Source: an uncultured Clostridia bacterium
GTDB taxonomy: Bacteria; Bacillota; Clostridia; Oscillospirales; Acutalibacteraceae
Assembly: GCA_937892115.1 (NCBI GenBank)
Contig: CALAUI010000019.1
Span: forward strand, 124,001-188,000
Reading direction: 5' to 3'
DNA: 64,000 nucleotides
Shown here: positions 1 through 7,400 of the stretch, piece after piece
How the letters are laid out: the number at the start of each line of letters is the position of its first letter
How positions within the stretch are numbered: position 1 is the first letter of the stretch
Position numbers and translations under genes: made by a program
The notes under the pieces: generated by a model
Told to the model about the DNA's origin: nothing
Databases searched by the model: none
What the model saw: only the letters and a program-made list of their open reading frames with translations

Positions 1-102
1 AGCGGCGGCTCGTCAATGGTATTTACCCTTGCAAGCATGGGAATCGTGCTTGCTGTTTCAAAGGATGTAAAACACACCAAGGGGGCTAAGAAACATGCTT
101 GA
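1..102 (+). CDS. FtsW/SpoVE-type lipid II flippase/glycan polymerase, C-terminal end only
   Basis: The window opens inside this gene. The readable frame gives 33 residues starting SGGSSMVFTLASMGIVLAVS and stopping at TGA 100-102. The GGSS motif followed by a last hydrophobic helix is the usual end of SEDS-family proteins (FtsW, SpoVE, RodA), which polymerise septal peptidoglycan in the membrane. The stop overlaps the murG start by 8 bases, so the two are probably translationally coupled. Its place directly before murG favours FtsW or SpoVE over RodA, but 33 residues cannot tell them apart. Confidence 0.75.
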   Translation, partial: SGGSSMVFTLASMGIVLAVSKDVKHTKGAKKHA

Positions 103-1219
103 CAACAAAAGAATACTCATTGCCGCAGGCGGAACGGGCGGACACATCAACCCTGCCCTGGGCACTGCGGGTTACATAAAAGAAAAAAATCCTTCCGCGG
201 AAATCGTATTTGTCGGTACAGCGGAAAAGATGGAATCAAAGCTTGTCCCTCAGGCGGGTTTTGAGCTTCGCACAATCAAAATCCAGGGCTTTTACCGTTC
301 CTTCAAATGGGAAGATATAAAGCATAATCTGAAGACATTATGGCTTTTGCTGCGCTCATCATCCGCAGTAAAGAAAATCATAAAGGATTTCAAGCCGGAT
401 CTCGTAATCGGCTTCGGCGGATACGTAAGCGGCCCCGTACTGAGAATGGCGGCAAAAATGGGCATTCCCACAGCCATCCATGAGCAGAATGCTTTTCCCG
501 GTGTTACAAACAAAGCACTGGCAGGCAAGGTTGACAGAGTAATGCTAACAAGCGAAAAGGCAGAGCAATATATGAAGCCGAAAAATCCCGTTACGGTTAC
601 GGGACTCCCCGTAAGAGGCGACCTGCTCAAGGGTGACGGCGTAAGTGCCAGAGCAGAGCTCGGATTTGAAGGCAAGCCCCTCATTCTTTCAATGGGCGGC
701 TCGCTCGGTGCCAAGCCCATCAACGATGCCGTTTACGGACTTATTAAGAATAAATGCAACGACAACGACTGCATTTTCCTTCACGCAACCGGAAAAAACG
801 GTACGGATTTTGCTCAACGGCTTGAAAACGACGGAATCAAGCTCGACGAACATAAAAACATTATCATTACCGAATACATTGACATTCCCAAATATCTGCC
901 TACCGCAGACCTTGTAATCTGCCGCTCGGGCGCAAGCACTCTGAGTGAACTTCAGGCAACCGGCAAAGCATCAATCCTTATCCCTTCCCCCTACGTAGCG
1001 GAAAATCATCAGTATCATAACGCAATGGCACTTGTAAACAACAATGCTGCAATGATAATCGAGGAAAAAGACCTTACTGCCGAAAAGCTTACACAGACGG
1101 TAAACGAGCTCCTTGCAGACAGAGATAAGCTTACTCAGACCGGCAAAAATGCACGCGAAATGGCCGTAATTGATTCAACAGAAAGAATTTACAGGACAAT
1201 TTGTGAAATAGTAAAATAA
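95..1219 (+). CDS. murG: UDP-N-acetylglucosamine:lipid I N-acetylglucosaminyltransferase
   Basis: MurG adds GlcNAc from UDP-GlcNAc to lipid I at the inner face of the membrane, giving lipid II for peptidoglycan synthesis. The 374-residue length is normal for the family. The glycine-rich GGTGGH loop lies at residues 12-17 and is followed by INPAL. The HEQNAFPG motif is near residue 128, and the C-terminal donor-binding segment RSGASTLSEL is near residue 276. The start ATG overlaps the end of the SEDS gene and has AAGGGGG upstream. ftsQ follows after 14 bases. Family assignment is secure. Confidence 0.97.
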   Translation: MLDNKRILIAAGGTGGHINPALGTAGYIKEKNPSAEIVFVGTAEKMESKLVPQAGFELRTIKIQGFYRSFKWEDIKHNLKTLWLLLRSSSAVKKIIKDFKPDLVIGFGGYVSGPVLRMAAKMGIPTAIHEQNAFPGVTNKALAGKVDRVMLTSEKAEQYMKPKNPVTVTGLPVRGDLLKGDGVSARAELGFEGKPLILSMGGSLGAKPINDAVYGLIKNKCNDNDCIFLHATGKNGTDFAQRLENDGIKLDEHKNIIITEYIDIPKYLPTADLVICRSGASTLSELQATGKASILIPSPYVAENHQYHNAMALVNNNAAMIIEEKDLTAEKLTQTVNELLADRDKLTQTGKNAREMAVIDSTERIYRTICEIVK

Positions 1220-1233
1220 CAGAGGATAATCCT

Positions 1234-2154
1234 ATGGCAGATATCAAGATAAAAAAGAATTTGCCTGAACCTGACCCGAGGATCAAAAAAATCCGCAGGC
1301 GAAGGAAAGCGATTGTCATATCCGGAGCATCTGCAATACTGCTTATAATCGCATTTTCTCTTATCTACGGACTGCTCTTCAGAATAAAGAGCTTTTCCGT
1401 AAAATACGACGAAGCAGTCCCCTATACGGAAAAGGAAATAGCGGGAGCGTTATCATCATTCAAAGGTAAAAATCTTTTCAGAGTCAGCAGTGAGACGGTT
1501 TCACGCGAGCTCGAAAAGAAAATGCCCTACATTGATAACGTAAGGGTGGCAAGAAAGCTTCCCTGGACTCTCGTGGTAACGGTTGAAAAATCCGACGAGG
1601 TATTTGCAGTTGAACTGAACAAGGGTATATACGCAATTACAAACGGCAGTCTGAAGGTACTTGAAATCAACACAGAAATACCGAAGGGTGCGATAACGGT
1701 ACAGGGCAGACAAATGACCGACTACGAAGTCGGAAGCGAGCTGAGATTCTCGGCAAAGGTCGGAGATGACAGCATTCAGAATGCTCTGATTGAAATTGCG
1801 GATACAACCGTAAGCGACGAAATAACGGATATTACAATGGTTGATATAGGCAATATAAACGGCATATACGCCATTTACGACAACAGAATAATAATTCACC
1901 TGGGTGATACCTCAAATATGTCCTCAAAGATTTCTCTCTCAAAGAAAGCTATTGACGAGGAAAACAAGATTTCTCCCAAGGGTTACGGAGAGCTGAACGT
2001 CACCGTATCAAAGAAGGCGGTATTTGCTCCCAAGGATTATAAAGACATTGATCTGCTGATTCAGTACAACGAAATAATCGAAAGTCTGACGGAAACAGCT
2101 GAAGAAGACGCTCAATCCGAAGAAGAAACAACCGTTTCTGACGAAAATCAATAA
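1234..2154 (+). CDS. ftsQ: Cell division protein FtsQ/DivIB
   Basis: This is a bitopic division protein of the FtsQ/DivIB family, which joins the FtsL/FtsB complex at the septum. It has a basic cytoplasmic tail (residues 1-26, with an RRRR run), one membrane helix at about 27-49, and an extracytoplasmic POTRA domain at about 51-120 (IKSFSVKYDE to LPWTLVVTVEKS). An FtsQ beta domain follows, then an acidic tail rich in Glu and Thr. The length of 306 residues is typical. The low sequence conservation normal for this family means the call rests mainly on architecture and on its place between murG and ftsZ. Confidence 0.88.
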   Translation: MADIKIKKNLPEPDPRIKKIRRRRKAIVISGASAILLIIAFSLIYGLLFRIKSFSVKYDEAVPYTEKEIAGALSSFKGKNLFRVSSETVSRELEKKMPYIDNVRVARKLPWTLVVTVEKSDEVFAVELNKGIYAITNGSLKVLEINTEIPKGAITVQGRQMTDYEVGSELRFSAKVGDDSIQNALIEIADTTVSDEITDITMVDIGNINGIYAIYDNRIIIHLGDTSNMSSKISLSKKAIDEENKISPKGYGELNVTVSKKAVFAPKDYKDIDLLIQYNEIIESLTETAEEDAQSEEETTVSDENQ

Positions 2155-2171
2155 ATTCACACAAATTTAAC

Positions 2172-2213
2172 TTGTATTTATTATCCCGATATGTTAATAT
2201 AAAATCGTATAAT
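2172..2213 (+). promoter_or_regulatory. Probable promoter(s) for ftsZ
   Basis: TTGTAT at 2172-2177 and TAATAT at 2195-2200 are spaced 17 bases apart. A second perfect TATAAT lies at 2208-2213 without a good -35. Both are in the 69-base gap between ftsQ and the ftsZ ribosome-binding site, so ftsZ may be transcribed separately as well as from the upstream cluster. Confidence 0.45.
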
Positions 2214-2241
2214 TATTAAAATAATGTTGGAGGTTAATATA

Positions 2242-3441
2242 ATGGCATTTGAAATTGACAACGAGTTTGAAAGTGCAGTTCAGATAAAGGTAATCGGCGT
2301 CGGCGGCGGCGGCGGTAACGCAGTAAACAGAATGATTGAAAGAGGCATCAAGGGTGCCGAATTCATCGCAGTCAATACAGATAAGCAGGTCCTTTCCAAG
2401 TCATCTGCTACACATAAAATCCAGATCGGTGAAAAGACAACTCACGGTCAGGGCGCAGGCGGCAAGAGCGAAGTAGGCGCAGCAGCCGCAGAAGAAAGCA
2501 AGGAGCAGATCAGAGATGCTCTCAAGGGTACCGATATGGTATTCGTTACGACCGGTATGGGCGGTGGCACAGGTACAGGCGCAGCTCCCATCATCGCAGG
2601 TATCGCCAAGGAAGAGGGCTGCCTCACTATCGGCGTAGTTACAAAGCCCTTCAACTGGGAAGGCAAGAGAAGAATGAAGGAAGCTCTCGACGGTATTGAC
2701 AAGCTCGTTAAGAACGTTGACTCCCTTATCGTTATCCCCAATCAGAAGCTTCTCCTCGGCGGCAGCAAAACCACTCCCGCGGTAAACGCTTTCGCAACAG
2801 CCGATGAAGTTCTTCTTCAGGGTGTTAAGAGCATTTCCGAGCTGATTACCGTTCCCGGATTCATTAACCTTGACTTTGCAGACGTTACCAGCGTTATGAA
2901 GGATGCCGGCTATGCTCACATGGGCGTAGGTCAGGCAAAGGGCAAGGACAAGGCAACTCTCGCGGCTACCGCGGCAGTTTCCTCTCCCCTTCTTGAGACA
3001 TCAATCGCAGGCGCAAAGGGAATCATTATTTCCTTCGTTGCTTCCGAAGATATTGATATCGAAGAAATCGAAAAGGCAGCCGAAATCATTACCGAATCCG
3101 CAAGTGAAGATGCAAACATCACCTGGGGTATCGTATTTGATCCCGAGCTTGACGATGAGCTTGTTATTACGGTAGTTGCAACCGGATTTGAAAGCATCAA
3201 CACTCCCGCAAAGACCATCGCTTCCAATCCCTTCTACAAGGCAGCTCCCATAACCAACATTCCCGCTGCTCCCAATGCAAAGAAAGCAGCTCCCGCAGTT
3301 CCCGGCGCTCCCGTTTCACCCGCAGTTCCCAAATTTGAAGGCGAAGATGCTCCCGAAGTACCCGGTGCGGCTAAGGACGAAATGGAAGACGACCAGTTCT
3401 ATCTGCTCATCAACGATATCATCAAGGATGACAAGAAATAA
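2242..3441 (+). CDS. ftsZ: Cell division GTPase FtsZ
   Basis: FtsZ is the tubulin homologue that forms the Z-ring. The start is placed at ATG 2242 rather than the in-frame ATG 2224, because GGAGG at 2229-2233 sits 8 bases before it and the protein then begins MAFEIDNEFE. The glycine-rich VIGVGGGGGNAVNRM segment lies at about 17-31 and the tubulin signature GGGTGTGAAP at about 107-116. After a Pro/Ala-rich linker the protein ends EDDQFYLLINDIIKDDKK. This is unlike the usual FtsZ tail with a D-I-P-x-F-L core that binds FtsA, SepF or EzrA. No ftsA lies beside it. A strong terminator follows. Confidence 0.97.
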   Translation: MAFEIDNEFESAVQIKVIGVGGGGGNAVNRMIERGIKGAEFIAVNTDKQVLSKSSATHKIQIGEKTTHGQGAGGKSEVGAAAAEESKEQIRDALKGTDMVFVTTGMGGGTGTGAAPIIAGIAKEEGCLTIGVVTKPFNWEGKRRMKEALDGIDKLVKNVDSLIVIPNQKLLLGGSKTTPAVNAFATADEVLLQGVKSISELITVPGFINLDFADVTSVMKDAGYAHMGVGQAKGKDKATLAATAAVSSPLLETSIAGAKGIIISFVASEDIDIEEIEKAAEIITESASEDANITWGIVFDPELDDELVITVVATGFESINTPAKTIASNPFYKAAPITNIPAAPNAKKAAPAVPGAPVSPAVPKFEGEDAPEVPGAAKDEMEDDQFYLLINDIIKDDKK

Positions 3442-3450
3442 TATAGATAA

Positions 3451-3488
3451 GGACCGTCCGATGGGCGGTCCATTATTTTATTATTTTA
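3451..3488 (+). terminator. Rho-independent terminator after ftsZ
   Basis: GGACCGTCC (3451-3459) pairs with GGGCGGTCC (3463-3471) across a GAT loop, followed by an AT-rich, T-heavy run. It begins 10 bases after the ftsZ stop. Confidence 0.88.
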
Positions 3489-3500
3489 TATATAATTCTC

Positions 3501-3529
3501 TTGACAAACAGAGAATTTTACTTTATAAT
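3501..3529 (+). promoter_or_regulatory. Sigma-A promoter for the tRNA pair
   Basis: A perfect TTGACA (3501-3506) and a perfect TATAAT (3524-3529) are separated by 17 bases. The -10 ends about 33 bases before tRNA-His. Confidence 0.88.
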
Positions 3530-3561
3530 ATGTAAACGCCGTGAGAAATATCGGCACTTAT

Positions 3562-3639
3562 GGTGGTTATAGCTCAGCTGGTTAGAGTGCCAGGTTGTGG
3601 CCCTGGAGGTCGAGGGTTCGAATCCCTCTAATCACCCCA
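3562..3639 (+). tRNA. tRNA-His (GTG anticodon)
   Basis: A full cloverleaf can be drawn. The acceptor stem GTGGTTA (3563-3569) pairs with TAATCAC (3629-3635). The anticodon loop is TTGTGGC with GTG, and the T arm is GAGGGTTCGAATCCCTC. The extra G at 3562 opposite C at 3636 is the G-1:C73 pair that identifies tRNA-His. CCA is encoded at 3637-3639. Confidence 0.96.
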
Positions 3640-3652
3640 TTAAAAACAAGTG

Positions 3653-3681
3653 CGCAAAGCCCATCGGCTTTGCGTATTTTT
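3653..3681 (+). terminator. Terminator between the two tRNA genes
   Basis: CGCAAAGCC (3653-3661) pairs with GGCTTTGCG (3666-3674), followed by TATTTTTAT. It may attenuate rather than fully stop transcription, because no separate promoter for tRNA-Gln is evident in the short gap. Confidence 0.75.
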
Positions 3682-3692
3682 ATATAAGACAT

Positions 3693-3767
3693 TGGGGTGT
3701 CGCCAAGCGGTAAGGCACAGGACTTTGACTCCTGTATGCGTGGGTCCGAATCCCGCCACCCCAGCCA
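3693..3767 (+). tRNA. tRNA-Gln (TTG anticodon)
   Basis: The acceptor stem TGGGGTG (3693-3699) pairs with CACCCCA (3757-3763). The anticodon loop ACTTTGACT carries TTG, which reads CAA. G73 and an encoded CCA (3765-3767) complete the gene. The D arm CGCCAAGCGGTAAGGCA is typical of tRNA-Gln. Confidence 0.96.
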
Positions 3768-3769
3768 AA

Positions 3770-3803
3770 AAAAGCACTTGCAATCTGCAAGTGCTTTTTA
3801 TTT
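3770..3803. terminator. Bidirectional terminator
   Basis: AGCACTTGCA and TGCAAGTGCT form a hairpin with a short ATC loop. A T run follows on the plus strand and a T run (the A run at 3768-3773) on the minus strand. It can serve both tRNA-Gln and the convergent lipoprotein gene. Confidence 0.85.
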
Positions 3804-3821
3804 TTCGATTATAAATATTTA

Positions 3822-4325
3822 CTAAATTACGGTATATAAATCAGTATCGGAATACCTCTCAATCCACTGATCATAAGTCATTTCAATATTCATCTTTGTT
3901 TCAACAACTATACAACGTAATTCCTTATCGGAATCTTTTATTTTCTGATTGTCGGGATAATTGATTTTCATATAATAATTAAAATCGTCATCATCATCAA
4001 AATATCTGTAAGTCAGCTTTGTGGAGGGATATTTATCTTTGCCGAAGTTTATTACCTGGTACTCAACAAAAGAACCGCCTTCGTTCTTAATAACCAGTTT
4101 TTTGCCCTTTACGGACTTACCGATTTCCTTTTCGGTCTTGACAACAGCTTGCTGTATATTTTCTTCTCTGACTGAAGCAGATTCTCTCTCGGAAGCCATA
4201 CTTTCCTCTACATAGGAAGCAATTTCGGATTCGTCCATTTTTGAAACATCCGGCTTTTTTTCACAAGCACAAAAAACAAGTATAATCAGAGATGTAATTA
4301 TAAGAATAAGAATTGATTTTTTCAT
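3822..4325 (-). CDS. Small exported lipoprotein of unknown function
   Basis: The start is set at the internal ATG whose codon is 4323-4325. GAGGTG lies 5 bases upstream of it, and the protein then begins MKKSILILIITSLIILVFCAC, a lipoprotein signal with a slightly unusual lipobox (FCAC) and lipid-bearing Cys near residue 21. The remainder of the 167 residues is highly charged. It has a coiled Glu/Ser-rich stretch (about 25-70) and a beta-rich end with several Tyr and Asp. No family was recognised. It follows the giant dockerin gene on the same strand, separated by a hairpin, so it may have its own transcription. Confidence 0.8.
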   Translation of the reverse strand: MKKSILILIITSLIILVFCACEKKPDVSKMDESEIASYVEESMASERESASVREENIQQAVVKTEKEIGKSVKGKKLVIKNEGGSFVEYQVINFGKDKYPSTKLTYRYFDDDDDFNYYMKINYPDNQKIKDSDKELRCIVVETKMNIEMTYDQWIERYSDTDLYTVI

Positions 4326-4383
4326 AGTGTTCACCTCGTTTATATTATTATACAAAATAATAAAAAAGTCAATATAAAAGAGA

Positions 4384-4420
4384 ACCGCTCCCCTAAATGC
4401 GGTGCAAGTAGGGGAGCGGA
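4384..4420 (-). terminator. Terminator after the dockerin gene
   Basis: An 11-bp perfect stem, CCGCTCCCCTA (4385-4395) with TAGGGGAGCGG (4409-4419), closes a 13-base loop. On the minus strand it is followed by a T-rich but imperfect run. It begins about 18 bases beyond the stop codon. Confidence 0.75.
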
Positions 4421-4437
4421 TTATTATTGATTATCAA

Positions 4438-7400
4438 TTAACCAAGCCATGCAGAGTTGGGAGTCTGGAACTGGTTGATTGATGCGCCTGTGTGCTTATA
4501 TATACCGTTTACGATTGCAAGGTCTTCCTGGCTTACGGCACCGTCTGCATTAACGTCTGCAGCTATCTGAATGTATTTTTCCTGTTCATCAACATTCTGC
4601 TGTGCAATGTAAGTATTGATGATGGTCTTGTCAGTACCGTCAATACGGGTATCACCGTTAAGGTCACCGTAAATTACGATGTAATATTTGATTACGGGAA
4701 TCCAGTTGATTACACCGTCAACGTGTGAACCGGTGCCCTTACCGAAGCCGGATTCATTGAACTGAACGGAGTTTGAACCGATTGTCTGGAAACCGGAGCC
4801 GATGAATACGTCATCTTCACCATCGTTAAACTTATTGTCAAATGATTCGCCTTCGTTGATACCGACGATAATCTTCTGTGATACTGTACCTGTCTCGTCG
4901 AAGTATTCACTGTTTTCAACGATTTCGGGGTTAATATCTTCATTGCCGACAAAGTCGGGGTTGATAACAAGCTGCCTTTCAAGTCCCTCGGGGAATGCAA
5001 GCTCTTTGATTGCCTGATTAAGAATTGTTGCCTGGTCATCGATATCTTTCTGATATTCAGCATCGTAAGCTTCGAAATAGGTGCTCTTGAATGTTTCTGC
5101 TCTTGAAAGAGCTGTCTGAAGAGCATCCAGTGAATCTAACGTATAACCGAAATCTCTGTCTACGGAATCACCGATACCGAGAGGTCCGTTGATAATGCTG
5201 TCAGCCATTTCAATGAACTCTTCAAGTTCTGACCAGTCAGCAAGCTCACCGTAGAGTCTGAGTGCCTTATAAGCTTCAAGGATGCCCTTGTATGCCTTTG
5301 TAACGATTGACTGAGGAATTCTGTTATGTCCCTTGATGTACTCGGCAAGTGAATAACCGAAGTCCCATGCCTTCTGGAATTCATCAAACGTACTTGAAGT
5401 ATACATTGCGTGTGAAAGATTGAATTGGTCAACGGTTCTGTTTACGCCTGCAGATTCACCTAAGGGATAATACGCGGATCTTGTAAGCTGAAGGATGAAA
5501 TCAAGAGTATTTGTAAGAGGATTCAGGTTCATATTACGGTAAGCGATTTCTGTTCTCCATGAAATGTTATCGTAATAGTTTTCAAGTGCGCACTTGTTAT
5601 TGTAAACGTTGGTAGCAAACTTGATGTATGCTGCCTGGATATCGTTCTTATCGCTGTCAACATACTCGGGCTTAGGTACTGCGGATGTGATGGGAGTAAG
5701 ACTGATGGTCTGAGTTTCTTTAAGTGTCCATCCATCATTATCGTTTCCGTCATATCTCTTCCATGCACCGAAGTTTGACTGACCTGCAAGAGTTGCGGGA
5801 ATCAGAGCAAATGCGGGACGGTAAATCTTAAGCTCTGCCGTATCAAACGTAAGACCGAGAGCGGTACACTTGGATGAAATCGTGCTGATATTTGCGGATG
5901 AAAGTGATGAAATCTGGTCAATCTTGAAGGTATGGTTATTAAGAGCATACCTGATGATATCCTGTGTATCACCTTCACTCATTTCAACGGGATCAGACTC
6001 TGCCGAATAAGCGAGTGCTGCTGCGATAACAACGTTGCTGCTGCTGCATTCGCTGAATTTCCAGTCTCTTACGTTTCCGCCTGTTTCATTAGTAAGAGGA
6101 TTGTATGCGTCGTAGGAGTAGCTGAATTCCTGGGCACTGCCGCTTGACTTATAGAAGGGGTAATCGGAACCGGGAACAGATACCGTTGCGTCGTGTCCGT
6201 CAATCTTACCGTCGTTATTCTTATCGTAATTACCTGCTGCATTAAGCTGGCACTTTACGAAATACATAAGCCAATCGCCGTAAGCTGCGGGAAGAGTTTC
6301 CTCTGTGTAGGTCTTGAAGGAATCAAGTGCGTCACCTGCATCCTCAATTGCATCGTTCCAACGGTTGTATGCAAAGAGTTCGGTTGCACGGAAATCTTCC
6401 TCATCAAAGAGCTTGTAGCCGTCTGTGTAAGTGATTGTACCGAGAGGACCTGTTCTGTAGTTATCGTCATTTACAACTGCGGTTGAATATTGGAAGTTAT
6501 CGTAAGAGTAGTGATGCTCTTTGATTACACCGTTTTCCATTACGGGGTTATCATGCTCATCAGCCGTATCTCTGTAGCTATCCAGCTTATAAACCTCATT
6601 GATGTTGTTTCTGCCGATACCTGTTGATCTTGCTTCAAAGATGCCTTCATACTTATCGCCGTTTTCGTCAACACCTTCAAGGAGGTAGGAAGCAGCTCTG
6701 CGGGCGCTTACATCATCAACATAGGTTGCGGGGAAGGATACCTTGTATCTTGATACACCGCCGATGTTGGCAATCTTATTTGCTTCGGCATCGTAATTCT
6801 TGATACCGATGTCAGCTGCAACGGTTTCTGCCTTGATTGAGCTGCTGAAGTATACGTCTTCGGACCATACTACTGCGTTGCCGTCTGCAGATGATTCATC
6901 AACGTATTCCTTAAGTAAATCATAGGTAATCACACTATTGCCTATGGGATCGATCGTATCGTAAGAAGTAGCGTTGGGGCCGTATTCCTTATTCTTAACG
7001 GTACCGGAAAGAATAAGCGGGAATACCGTAGCACCGATAACACCGATGTATTTGTTAAGCAGTTCAAGAAGTCTGTCAAGAAGGGTTGCAAGATTGTTGC
7101 CGTCACCAAGGAAGCTTTCAAGACTTGTAACCGTTGTATTGGTATCAAATACGTTTGTTCTTGAAGTGCTGGGAAGGAGAGGACTGCCGCCGAATACAAG
7201 ACCGAGAACACGGTCAAGGATTCTGATGATAATTGTAATGGGAGCTTCCTTTGCAAATTCACCGTTGGGGTTGATGGTAAGAAGACTGAATATCTTCTGA
7301 AGGTCGAAGTTGCAGACGCTCTCAAGAATCAGCTCATAGAATACACCGGCTGAGCCATTCTCCTCAACCCAGTGAGGAAGCCAGTTCAGAGGAATGAGCT

